Counted from the first letter of the stretch, positions 43,826 to 53,600 are shown. The stretch: 64,000 bases of DNA from Archangium gephyra (GCA_003243425.1 QFQP01000036.1:12295-76294), one strand, 5' to 3'. Program-made: numbers and translations. Notes: generated by a model from the letters alone, not told the origin.

Positions 43826-44575
43826 TCAGGCCAGCGCAGTTTCACCGGCGCCGACCACCGTGCCGATGTCTCCGGGCGAGAGCACCGCGCGGCCGATGTT
43901 GCCCTTCTCCGTCATGTCGAACACCACGATGGGCAACTTGTTGTCCATGCACAGCGAGATGGCCGTGGAGTCCATCACGTTGAGGTTGTTCTTGAGCACG
44001 TCCATGTACGTGACCGTGCGGTACCGGCGGGCCGCCGGGTTCTTCTTGGGGTCCGAGTCGTAGACCCCGTCGACCTTGGTGGCCTTGAGAATGACCTCGG
44101 CGTTGATCTCCATGGCGCGCAGCGACGCGGCCGTGTCGGTCGTGAAGTACGGGTTGCCGGTGCCCGCCGCGAAGATGACGATGCGGCCCTTCTCGAGGTG
44201 CCGCACCGCGCGCCGCCGAATGTAGGGCTCGGCGATCTGCTCCATCTTGATGGCCGAGAGCACGCGGGTCGAACCACCCTGCTTCTCGAGCGAGTCCTGC
44301 AGCGCGAGGCAGTTGATGCAGGTGGCGAGCATGCCCATGTAGTCGGCGCTCGCCCGGTCCATGCCCGTGGTCGCACCCTGCACGCCGCGAAAGATGTTGC
44401 CGCCGCCGATGACGATGGCGACCTCCACACCGGCCGCTGTCAGTTCCATCACTTCGGTGGCGATGCGCGAGAGCGTGTGCGGGTGAATTCCGTACTTCTC
44501 GTCGCCCATCAGCGCCTCTCCCGACAGCTTGAGGAGAATCCGCTTGTAGCCGCCCGTCTTCACTTGGGTCGCCAT
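43826..44575 (-). CDS. pyrH: Uridylate kinase
   Basis: ATG at 44575 gives 249 residues (E. coli PyrH is 241), beginning MATQVKTGGYKRILLKLSGEAL. Further motifs are IAIVIGGGNIFRGV-like EVAIVIGGGNIFRGVQ, RASADYMGMLATCINCLAL, and the acidic DGVYDSDPKKNPAARRY. It makes UDP from UMP and ATP. In most bacteria it directly follows tsf; here about 2.9 kb separates them. Confidence 0.96.
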   Translation of the reverse strand: MATQVKTGGYKRILLKLSGEALMGDEKYGIHPHTLSRIATEVMELTAAGVEVAIVIGGGNIFRGVQGATTGMDRASADYMGMLATCINCLALQDSLEKQGGSTRVLSAIKMEQIAEPYIRRRAVRHLEKGRIVIFAAGTGNPYFTTDTAASLRAMEINAEVILKATKVDGVYDSDPKKNPAARRYRTVTYMDVLKNNLNVMDSTAISLCMDNKLPIVVFDMTEKGNIGRAVLSPGDIGTVVGAGETALA

Positions 44576-44639
44576 GGCGAAAGCGGCTTTACCGCAAAAG
44601 AAAACGAGCGGGCTTGAATTTGTCCGATTGCGGCGGAAA

Positions 44640-45098
44640 TCAGGCCGACTGCGCGGCCTGCGCGTCACCGAAGAGCGCGTCGGTCGCAGATTCCTTGCGC
44701 GGGCGGCCCCGCTTCTTCGGTCCATCGACCGGCGGCGTGACCGACGGCTCCGACACCGACGACGTTGCACTCTGCGTCGCCACGCGGCGCAAGCGCGGCA
44801 GGCTCACCGTCGCGACCTTCTCGGCGAGCTGCTCGTCGGCTTCGGCGAAGACCTTCAGGTACGCCAGCAGCCGGTGACCCTTCTTGAGCAGCGCTTCGTG
44901 CTCGTCGTCGAGCGCGGTGCGCACCGCCTGCTGCTGCGCCTCGATGTGCATCAATTCGAGGTGCCGCTCCTTCACGCGGGCCACCGCGTCTTGCAGCGAA
45001 GCCACGTCGAGGTCGGGAAAGCGCACGTCGGGCAACGACGAGAAGAGCTGCAGCAGACGCTGGAGCTCTGCGGGAAGAAGTTCGGTGTCTGAGGTCAT
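44640..45098 (-). CDS. AT-hook DNA-binding protein with coiled-coil
   Basis: ATG at 45098 (MTSDTELLPAELQRLL) is chosen. The 152-residue protein has a helical/coiled-coil body (VARVKERHLELMHIEAQQQ, EQLAEKVATVSLPRLRRV). A basic tail with one AT-hook, PKKRGRPRKE (residues about 123-132), binds AT-rich minor groove DNA. It is divergent from the ECF sigma gene, separated by 29 bp that hold the palindrome at 45113-45128. It could regulate that sigma unit, or act as a nucleoid protein. Confidence 0.72.
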   Translation of the reverse strand: MTSDTELLPAELQRLLQLFSSLPDVRFPDLDVASLQDAVARVKERHLELMHIEAQQQAVRTALDDEHEALLKKGHRLLAYLKVFAEADEQLAEKVATVSLPRLRRVATQSATSSVSEPSVTPPVDGPKKRGRPRKESATDALFGDAQAAQSA

Positions 45099-45112
45099 GC
45101 AGCGCCTCATAG

Positions 45113-45128
45113 CTGAACTCATGTTCAG
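45113..45128. promoter_or_regulatory. Palindrome in the divergent AT-hook / sigma promoter
   Basis: CTGAAC-TCAT-GTTCAG is a perfect 6-bp dyad with a 4-nt spacer, sitting between the two divergent starts. If the sigma factor really starts at a later GTG (45164 or 45188), this is a standard upstream operator; with the 45128 start it touches the start codon. Confidence 0.5.
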
Positions 45129-45757
45129 TGTCGAAAATTCGGCCGCGAACCTTTTTCCGGCTCGTGCATGTCACTCCGGTCCACGCCGTGTCACCCGAAC
45201 TTCTCCAGCAGGCGCAACGAGGTGAGGCCACTGCGCGCGAGGCGTTCTTGCGTGAAGTCGGCCCCTCGGTGGCCTCGCTCATTCACCGGCTGGGCGCTCG
45301 GCGCGACGTCGAAGACCAGCTCCAGGAGATCTTCGCGCACCTGCTGGAGGTGCTGCCGCGCTTCGACCCCCGAGGTCCCGCGCAGCTGTCGACGTGGGTG
45401 TTCACGGTGACGCATCGGTGGCTGCTCATGCAGCGGCGGAAGGCCACGCTGACGCTGGTGCCGATCGACGGTGGGCTCACGAAGGCCGCGCCGGGCGCCG
45501 ATGCCGTCGAGCACGTCGCCAACAGAGAGCTCCACGCGCTGCTCGAAGCCGAACTCTCGAAGCTGCCCGACGAGCTGCGCCGCGTGTTCGTCCTCACGCA
45601 GCTGCATCAACAACCGCTCGAGGCGGTGGCGCAGGCCGAAGGCGTTCCACTCGGCACCGTGAAGTCGCGGCTGCATCGCGCGCGTGCGCAGCTGGTGCTC
45701 AAGCTCGGGCCGGCCCTCGACCGCGCGCCCTCAGGAGGTGGACGTGTTGCGTCCTGA
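45128..45757 (+). CDS. ECF-type RNA polymerase sigma factor
   Basis: A 209-residue ECF factor. Region 2: SPELLQQAQRGEATAREAFL ... RDVEDQLQEIFAHLLEVLPRFD ... STWVFTVTHRWLLMQRRK. Region 4: LLEAELSKLPDELRRVFVLT with HTH LEAVAQAEGVPLGTVKSRLH. GTG at 45128 is the longest start; in-frame GTGs at 45164 and 45188 are nearer the conserved region and leave room for a promoter, and none has a clear ribosome site. The end overlaps the partner gene start by 14 bp. It lies inserted among translation genes on the opposite strand. Confidence 0.92.
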   Translation: MSKIRPRTFFRLVHVTPVHAVSPELLQQAQRGEATAREAFLREVGPSVASLIHRLGARRDVEDQLQEIFAHLLEVLPRFDPRGPAQLSTWVFTVTHRWLLMQRRKATLTLVPIDGGLTKAAPGADAVEHVANRELHALLEAELSKLPDELRRVFVLTQLHQQPLEAVAQAEGVPLGTVKSRLHRARAQLVLKLGPALDRAPSGGGRVAS

Positions 45758-47369
45758 ACAAGTGGAGCGGCTCTCGCAGCTGCTCAACGGCGAGCTGTCT
45801 GACGCCGAGGCCGAAGCGCTGCACGCCGAGCTCGCGCGCAACCCCGCGTTGATGCAGGCGTGGGAGCGGCTGCTGTCGCTCGAGCAGCTGAGCGCCTCGT
45901 TGCCCCCGCCGGTGGACGCGTCGGTGGTGCACGCCATCGCCACGCGCACCGCGAGGCCGCGCCGGAGCCGGACACCGTATTTCTCTGCGCTCGCCGCGGC
46001 GGTGCTGCTCTCGACGCTGTGGTTCGCGCGTCGAGACGTGCCGGTGGAGGTGACGAAGACGAACGACGTCACCGCTGCCGTGCGCACGCTCGAAGGCACC
46101 GAGCTCGTCGACGAAGGCGACGCGCACTACCGGCTGGTGCGCGGCACCGTGCTGGTCGACGGCGACGCGCACGTGACCGCGAACGGCGAGAACTTCGACG
46201 TTCACGGCCGCGCGCTCATCACCACCGAACCTTCCGAAGCACTCGCGCATGTCACTGACCTCGTCACTCCAACCAACGAGGTCGAAGACATGATTCGAGA
46301 TGCGAAGTCGCAGTGGGCTCCCGCGGTCGTCGCGGTGATGGTGTTCACCGGTTCCGTGCAGGCCGCCGACAAGATCCACGCGGGCACGTCGTTCAGCAAA
46401 CCCGCGAAGGCGAAGGCGCTGCCTGCGCCCGAGGTGTTGAACGCGCGCGTGCTGGAAGGCGTCACGCCGCCGCCGCCCATGCAGGTCGTGAACGTGAGCG
46501 GGCTCAACAAGGCGGTCATCGCGCAGGGCACGGCGATCTCCGGCTGTTACGAGCGCGAGTTGAAGAACGACCTCACGCTCGGCGGCGAGCTCACCGTGCT
46601 GCTCACGCTGGCGCGAGACGGTCGCTTGCTGGAGTCGACGGTGTCGCCGAAGTCGACGTTGCAGCATCTGGGCGTTCAACAGTGCGTGTTGGGCGCCATG
46701 CAGCAGGTGAAGTTCCCGCCACTCAAGGACGTGGCGAGCGCGCAGCTCTCGTACACGCTGGGCTTCTCGCGGCGCGGTGAGGGCGGCAGCGAGCTCACGC
46801 TCCCCGCCGACGGCGATTGCGACAAGTGCACCTACGTGAACGATCGCACCGAGAAGGTCACCGTCGAGCTCGGCACGTCTCCGAGCATCGGCCCCGCCGA
46901 CGCGAAGGTCACCGTGGTGTTGTTCAGCGAAGCGGAGTGCAGCTTCTGCATTCAGGCCCACGGCGTGCTGCGCGAGTTGATGAAGCAGTACGAGGGCCGC
47001 GTTCGCTTCGTCTACAAACACCACCCGCTGGCCTTCCACGCCGGTGCGCGCCCCGCAGCCATCGCGCTGCAGGCCGCCGCCGCCCAGGGCCGCTTCTGGG
47101 ACATGTTGAACATGACCTACGACGCGCCGGTGTCTGCCGAGACGGGGCTGTACGACGCGCAGGCGCGCGCCCTCGGGCTCGACCTGCAGCGCTACCGCCG
47201 CGACGTCGAAGCACCGGCCACCGCCGCCGCCGTCGACGCGGATTCGGCGCAGGCCACCAGGCTCGGGTTGAAAGGCGTGCCCGCGTGGGTGGTGAACGGC
47301 CGCGAGATCGTCGGCCACCGACCGCTCGAGGTGATGCGCGAGACCATCGACGCCGAGTTGAAGAAGTGA
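45744..47369 (+). CDS. Membrane protein fusing anti-sigma-like N-terminus, AgmX/TonB-C-like domain and DsbA-like thiol oxidoreductase
   Basis: GTG at 45744 is used: AGGAGG sits 5 nt upstream, inside the sigma gene. The 541 residues read in order: a helical cytoplasmic domain (1-70; LSQLLNGELSDAEAEALHAE, typical of anti-sigma entry); membrane helix 79-95; a FecR-like beta region to 190; and a second hydrophobic stretch 191-208 ending in SVQAAD, which looks like an internal signal peptide. An AgmX/PglI C-terminal-like domain follows (about 262-345, ISGCYERELKND ... DGRLLESTV ... VKFPPL). Last is a DsbA-like thioredoxin fold (385-541) with CSFC at 399-402 and cis-Pro513 (GVPAW). No zinc anti-sigma motif is seen. 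A redox or thiol-sensing anti-sigma factor is the attractive inference. Confidence 0.85.
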   Translation: MLRPEQVERLSQLLNGELSDAEAEALHAELARNPALMQAWERLLSLEQLSASLPPPVDASVVHAIATRTARPRRSRTPYFSALAAAVLLSTLWFARRDVPVEVTKTNDVTAAVRTLEGTELVDEGDAHYRLVRGTVLVDGDAHVTANGENFDVHGRALITTEPSEALAHVTDLVTPTNEVEDMIRDAKSQWAPAVVAVMVFTGSVQAADKIHAGTSFSKPAKAKALPAPEVLNARVLEGVTPPPPMQVVNVSGLNKAVIAQGTAISGCYERELKNDLTLGGELTVLLTLARDGRLLESTVSPKSTLQHLGVQQCVLGAMQQVKFPPLKDVASAQLSYTLGFSRRGEGGSELTLPADGDCDKCTYVNDRTEKVTVELGTSPSIGPADAKVTVVLFSEAECSFCIQAHGVLRELMKQYEGRVRFVYKHHPLAFHAGARPAAIALQAAAAQGRFWDMLNMTYDAPVSAETGLYDAQARALGLDLQRYRRDVEAPATAAAVDADSAQATRLGLKGVPAWVVNGREIVGHRPLEVMRETIDAELKK

Positions 47370-47384
47370 AGCCCTAGAAATGAA

Positions 47385-47417
47385 ACGAGCGGCCCGGAGT
47401 GAACCCGGACCGCTCGT
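47385..47417 (-). terminator. Strong hairpin terminator downstream of tsf
   Basis: A 13-bp stem with one mismatch (ACGAGCGG-C-CCGG against CCGG-A-CCGCTCGT) and a 7-nt loop lies between converging stops at 47369 and 47439. On the minus strand the stem is followed by TTCATTTCT, so it most likely ends tsf transcription; it may also slow the plus-strand transcript. Confidence 0.65.
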
Positions 47418-47438
47418 GAACTCCGACGAAGACGAGCC

Positions 47439-48491
47439 TTACGCCTTGAGCGTCGCGGCGACTTCCGCGGCGAGGTCGGTCTTCACCTTCTCGATGCCTT
47501 CGCCCACTTCGAGGCGGGCGACGCGGCCGACGGTCAACGTCGCGCCGACCTTCTTGCCGGCTTCGGCGACGAGGTCCTTCACCTTCTTGCTGTCGTCCTT
47601 CACCCAGAGCTGATCGACGAGGCAGTTGTTCTCGTAGAACTTCTCGAGCTTGCCGCCGATGATCTTGTCCCACATCGCTTCGGGCTTGGTGATCTGCTCG
47701 CGCTTGACGATCTGCTCGACCGGAACCTTCTCGAGCTTGCCGGAGATCTCGACCATCAGCTTCTCGGCGTCTTCGGTGCGGAGAATGCCGGTGCGCGCCG
47801 GGCCGTCCTTGATGGTGAAGCGCCACGTGTTCTGCAGTTCGTCCTTGTACAGACGCTTCTCCTGCTCGACGGTCTCCGCGGGGACCTGATCACGCGTGAC
47901 CCACTGGGGCTTCATCGCCGCCAGCTGCATCGCCAGCTCGCCGGCGAGGGCCCTGGCGTCGGCGTTGTTGCTGCCGAGAATCTCGACGAGCGCGCCGATC
48001 TTCTCGTTGGAGTGCAGGTAGCTGCCGATGGCGCCGGCGCCTTCGACCTGCAGACGCGCAAAGCGGCGCACCGTGAGCTTCTCGCCGATGGTGGCGATCT
48101 TCTCGGTGACCAGCTCGCCGACCGTCTTGCTGCCCTCGAACGCCTGGGTGAGCAGCGCGGTGATGTCGGCCGGGTTGTGCTGACCGACGTGCTTCACGAG
48201 GCCCGCCGTGAGCTTCACGAACTCGGCGTTCTTCGCCACGAAGTCGGTCTCGGCGTTCACCTCGACGAGCACGCCCAGCTGGCCGTCTTCCGACACCGCG
48301 AGGCCGATGAGGCCTTCAGCGGCGACGCGGTCGCCCTTCTTCTCGGCCTTGGCCGCGCCCTTCTTGCGGAGGATCTCTTCGGCCTTGGCGAAATCGCCCG
48401 CCGACTCCGTGAGGGCCTTCTTGCAATCCATCATGCCCGCGCCGGTCTTCTCGCGGAGTTCCTTCACCATCGCAGCGCTGATCTCAGCCAT
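47439..48491 (-). CDS. tsf: Elongation factor Ts
   Basis: A 350-residue EF-Ts, GDP exchange factor for EF-Tu. The N-terminal TGAGMMDCKKAL and the core AETDFVAKNAEFV are diagnostic, as is GIEKVKTDLAAEV near the end. It is longer than E. coli EF-Ts (283): residues about 220-275 (YKDELQNTWRFTIKDGPAR ... VEQIVKREQITKP) form an extra segment before the C-terminal module. The gene follows rpsB by 100 bp. Confidence 0.96.
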   Translation of the reverse strand: MAEISAAMVKELREKTGAGMMDCKKALTESAGDFAKAEEILRKKGAAKAEKKGDRVAAEGLIGLAVSEDGQLGVLVEVNAETDFVAKNAEFVKLTAGLVKHVGQHNPADITALLTQAFEGSKTVGELVTEKIATIGEKLTVRRFARLQVEGAGAIGSYLHSNEKIGALVEILGSNNADARALAGELAMQLAAMKPQWVTRDQVPAETVEQEKRLYKDELQNTWRFTIKDGPARTGILRTEDAEKLMVEISGKLEKVPVEQIVKREQITKPEAMWDKIIGGKLEKFYENNCLVDQLWVKDDSKKVKDLVAEAGKKVGATLTVGRVARLEVGEGIEKVKTDLAAEVAATLKA

Positions 48492-48591
48492 GTGTGTGCT
48501 CCTTCAAAACGGTCGTTGAAAACAAACGGAGCGCCGACTCGCGGTAACCGCACGAGCCGACGCTCCAGAAAAGCAGGAAAGTCGATTCGGC

Positions 48592-49533
<942 letters not shown>

Positions 49534-49555
49534 GTGTTCTTCCTTGTGTGGCTTC

Positions 49556-49590
49556 AGGTTTCGCCGCCACGTCCCAGTTACGTGAAACCT
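49556..49590 (-). promoter_or_regulatory. Stem-loop in the rpsB leader
   Basis: AGGTTTC (49556-49562) pairs with GAAACCT (49584-49590), enclosing a second short stem CACG/CGTG (49568-49571 with 49581-49584). It ends 23 nt before the start codon. Leader structures that bind S2 for autoregulation are known upstream of rpsB in other bacteria; this one is a candidate for the same role. Confidence 0.4.
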
Positions 49591-49707
49591 CCGGCATCGA
49601 CCCTCGACCCCATGTCGAGAGCACCGTGGCCGGCTGGGCACGTGTGAGTATTTTTGCTGCCGTTCCTTCGAACGCTTTGATGCCTCGGCGCGCGATGAAC
49701 GCGGGGG

Positions 49708-49737
49708 CGTGTAACAGGCTCTTCCCGGCGATCGCAA
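49708..49737 (-). promoter_or_regulatory. Candidate promoter of the rpsB operon
   Basis: On the minus strand, TTGCGA (49737-49732), an 18-nt spacer and TACACG with an upstream TG (extended minus 10; 49713-49708) give a plausible housekeeping promoter. It leaves a leader of about 170 nt. The rest of the 49534-49787 gap shows only the leader stem-loop. Confidence 0.35.
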
Positions 49738-49787
49738 GCTTCTGGATCAGCCGCTCAGCCCAAGCAGTTTCAACTGGTTACAAGCAC

Positions 49788-50672
49788 TCAACGCTCGAAG
49801 ACCAGCGGGAGTGTGACCTGACTCGGCGCCTTCGTCTTCGGGAAGGTCTGGCGCTTGAGCGCAAAGAGCACGGCGCGCACGAAGGGCTTGAGCGGCGTGA
49901 CACCTCTCAGCGTGTCGGCCAGCACGCGCGCGTTCTCGACGCGGCCGTTCTTCACCGTGAAGCCGAGCGACAGCAGGCCTGCGACCTCGAGACCGTCTTC
50001 CAGCAGGGGCCCGATGGCGCCGGTCACTTCGTCGATGGCGCGCTGCAGGGCGGCGGTCGACAGCGGGCCCTCGATGAACGGGCGCGGCTGCACGAACCAG
50101 CCGTGAATCACCAGCCGCCCTTCCCTCGGCTCCATGCTGCCTTCGACGCGACGCACGCCGTGCGGAATGCGCGGGTCGAAGGTGACGAGGCGATTGAACT
50201 TCGCCGGAATCTCCTCGAGCACTTCGGGCTCTTCGACGCCGCGCGTGCTGACGAAGCCCGACCAGAAATCGAGCACCTCGTCCTTGAGCAGCAGCGTCTC
50301 GCCACCACGAAACGTGCGCCGTTGCCACGGCGTGAGCGAGAACACGAAGGCCAGCGGCCCGTGCGGCAGGTCACCATGCAGGCGCTGCTCGCAGCCGTTC
50401 ACGTAGCAGCTGAGCCACGGCGGCGAGACGTCGTGACAACCGAGCGTGCGCCGGCCCCACCACACCAGTCGCTGGTGGAACGCGTCGTAGAGCTTCCGGG
50501 GGAAGTACTCCCAGGCGGGCGTGCGCAGCGCCGTGTACTGGCCGGGCACGTTCCACAGGTCCCACACGAAGCGGTCGCCCGTGGCGCGACGCGCGTCGCT
50601 GAAGCGGGCCTCGAAATGTTCACGCAGCGGCTTCGCTTCGGGAGCGAAGCCGTCGACGACGAGCGTTCTCAT
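49788..50672 (-). CDS. 2-oxoglutarate/Fe(II) oxygenase-like protein fused to an AgmX-like domain
   Basis: A 294-residue protein. Residues 1-200 have the jelly-roll iron site: H99-G-D101 (RLHGDLPHG), distal H171 (DPRIPHGV) and the 2-oxoglutarate Arg in EGRLVIHGWF. The last 88 residues (SLGFTVKNGRVENARVLADT, and FALKRQTFPK near the end) look like the C-terminal domain of AgmX/PglI proteins, with the GxxxLxFTVxxGRV pattern. The combination is unusual. The substrate is unknown; peptide or small-molecule hydroxylation is possible. It follows the MopE-repeat lipoprotein by 16 bp. Confidence 0.8.
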   Translation of the reverse strand: MRTLVVDGFAPEAKPLREHFEARFSDARRATGDRFVWDLWNVPGQYTALRTPAWEYFPRKLYDAFHQRLVWWGRRTLGCHDVSPPWLSCYVNGCEQRLHGDLPHGPLAFVFSLTPWQRRTFRGGETLLLKDEVLDFWSGFVSTRGVEEPEVLEEIPAKFNRLVTFDPRIPHGVRRVEGSMEPREGRLVIHGWFVQPRPFIEGPLSTAALQRAIDEVTGAIGPLLEDGLEVAGLLSLGFTVKNGRVENARVLADTLRGVTPLKPFVRAVLFALKRQTFPKTKAPSQVTLPLVFER

Positions 50673-50688
50673 GCCGTCGCGAACTACC

Positions 50689-53600
50689 TCAGTTGCAGGT
50701 CAACGCGCTGCCGAACGACGCCGCCGAAGCCGCCGTCGACGAGTAGTAGATGCGACCCCACGGGTAGGCGTTGGCGACCGCTGCCTTGTTGCCCGCGCTG
50801 CACGCCGTGTCTCCAGCGCCGCAGCCGGCGGGAATCTCCACGGCCTGACCCGCGGGGCTCGCGGCACCGGCGAGCGTGAAGTTCCGCGTCATCAACTGGG
50901 CGGGGTACGTGGGCTCGCTCTCGAACTCGCGCAACGCGACGATCTGGAAGCCGTCGGCCTTCGCGCTCACGCGCGGCCTTCTGATGGCCGTCGCACCCGT
51001 CGCGTCGGAGCCGGACCACACGCGATCGAAGGTCGCCGGGTTGTTGCTGCGCCAATAGCGCGCGCTCGAGCTCGACGCGTACTGCACCACGAAGCCCACC
51101 ACGTACGCGTCGACGTTGCTGGCGTCCTTGAAGAAGCCCACCGCCGGGTCGGTGATGGCCGTCGAGTTGGCCGGCGGCGTGAACGTCGTCTCGCCCGACT
51201 TGCCGGTGCCGTCGTCGTTCACGGTGAAGAACCGCAACGCGTTGCCGCCGGCGCGATACGAGATGCCGATGGTGCGCAGCGCCGTCGTCGACTGGCACGA
51301 CTGAGAAGCCGCCCAATCGCTGACGTTGGAGTCAGCGCCGATGCCCGGCACCACGGCGGTGTTGGCGACCAGCGTCGTCGAGGTGAGCGCTGCGGTCCCC
51401 GACGTGCAGCCGGCCTGCTGAATCGACCACGTGGTGCCGCTCAAGCAGGCTTCGATCTTCGCCATCTTGATGCCGGTGCCGTTCTCTCTCCAGATGAGCG
51501 TCGCCTTGCGGCCGTTGCCGCGCACCAGCCGCACCGAGTCGAGCGTGGTGGTCTCGCTGATCTTGAACTGGATCCACTTCTGCGCGCGCCAGGCTCCTGC
51601 GGCGTCGAGGTAGTAGAGGTCGATCTCCGCGTTGTTCGTCGCGTAGACGCCTGCGAGCAGCCAACCGTCGCCCGCCTGTACGAGGTCGGCGTCGGCGTAA
51701 GCCAGGGAGATCGCCGAGCTCGTCGGACCGTTGAGCGTGCCGTCGGCGTTCAGGCGCTGGAAGCTGATGCCCGAAACCCCACCTGCCATGATCATCGCCC
51801 CACCCGCGAGCGCGTCGGTGCCGCTGCCCAGCGCGCCGCCCTGACAGCTGCTCGAGTAGTAGTACGGCTGCACCTCGATGTCGGTGTAGGCGACCGAGCT
51901 GACCGTGGCGGTCGAGGCCAGCGTCGGCTCGTCGACCACGCCGTCACAGTCGTTGTCCTGGCCGTCGCACGCCGCGGCGGTGGGCGCGCCCGCCGTCACG
52001 TTGCACGTCACCCCGGTCTGCGCCGTGTTGCAGACGTTGGTGCCAGTACGTGCGCACACGCCCACGCCCGCGGTGCAGGTGTTGCCCAGGCCCGCGAAGC
52101 CGTTGTCGACGGTGCCGTTGCAGTCGTTGTCGAAGTTGTCGCAGACCTCCGTCGACGGGAAGATCGACTGCGGGCACGACAGCGCGCCCGCGGTGCAGGT
52201 CAGCGTGCCCTTCGCGCATTCGCCCTGCCTGCTGGGCACCGTGCACTGCGCGCCGCCGCCGGGGTTGCCCTCGTCCACCGTGCCGTCACAGTCGTCGTCG
52301 ACGTTGTTGCAGAGCTCGGCGACGGGACCGTTGGTGCGCACGCAGATCTGCGCGGTGCCCTGGCACGCCGTGGTGCCCGCTGCACAACGCCCCTGCTGGC
52401 TGGTGGTGCACGCGGCGGCGGCGATGTTGTCGGTCGTGCCGTCGCAGTTGTTGTCGACCGAGTCGCACACCTCGGTGACCGGGAAGACCGTCTGCGCGCA
52501 CGCCACCGCGCCGCCGTTGCACTGCATGACGCCGCTCGCGCACGGGCCCTGGCGATTCGAGAGCGTGCACTGCGCTCCGCCGCCCGGGTTGCCTTCGTCG
52601 ACGTTGCCGTTGCAGTTGTCGTCGATGTTGTTGCAGGTCTCGGTGGCGCCCGGCTTCACGGCCGCGTTGCCGTCGTTGCAGTCGCTGTTGTTGGTGACGC
52701 GGTTGGCGACCGGGCTGCACTGGAAGATGGGCGTACCGTTCGCGGCGCCGTAGCCGTCACCGTCGGCATCGGCGTACCAGTTCACCGAAGCGGTGCCTTC
52801 GTCGACGGTGCCGTTGCAGTTGTCGTCGAGCGCGTTGCACACCTCCGTCGCCCCGGGCCGAATCGCCGCGTTGTTGTCGTTGCAGTCGGTGCGGTCCGTG
52901 ACGTGGCCTGCGACCGGCCCGCACGACACGACCGCCGTCGCGGTGCTCGAGCCGAAGCCGTCCATGTCGGCGTCGCGGTAGTAGCTCGACGTGGGCAGCC
53001 CTTCGTCGGTCGAGCCGTTGCAGTTGTCGTCGACCGAATTGCAGACCTCGGTGCGGCCCGGGTTCACCAGCGCGTTGGCGTCGTTGCAGTCGTTGTGGCT
53101 CGTCACCCGGCCGGAGATCGGCGCGCACGCGCTCTGCGGTGAAGCCGCCGCCGAGCCGTACCCGTCGCCGTCGCCATCGGGGTAGTAGTTGGTGAACGTC
53201 AGCCCGTCGTCGACACCGCCGACGCAGTTGTCGTCGATGCCGTTGCAGAGCTCGGTCGCGCCCGGCTTCACCGACGCGTTGCCATCGTTGCAGTCGCTGT
53301 TGTTGGTGACCTTGCCGGCGACCGGAGCGCACGCCGACTGCGCGGTCGAGCCGGCCGCGCCGAACCCGTCACCGTCACCGTCGACGAAGTACTGCGAGAA
53401 GTTCAGCCCGTTGTCGACACCACCCGCGCAGTCGTCGTCGACGCCGTTGCAGATCTCGGTGGCGCCGGGCTTCACCATCGGGCTCGCGTCGTTGCAGTCG
53501 GCGTTGTTGGTCACCTTGCCGGCCACACCCACGCACGACGACTGCGCCATCGAAGTGGCCGCGCCGAAGCCATCGCCGTCGGCATCGGTGTAGTAGTTCG

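Noticed and set aside
44574..44770. N-terminal extension of uridylate kinase
   Set aside because: The extension is Arg-rich with no conservation; PyrH length and the motif GYKRILLKLSGEA fix the start at 44575.
45699..47318. 539-residue open frame on the minus strand
   Set aside because: Antisense of the sigma-partner gene; no recognisable domain.
50521..53142. 873-residue open frame on the plus strand
   Set aside because: Opposite the MopE-repeat lipoprotein; low-complexity Arg/Val/Ala sequence that only mirrors the repeats.
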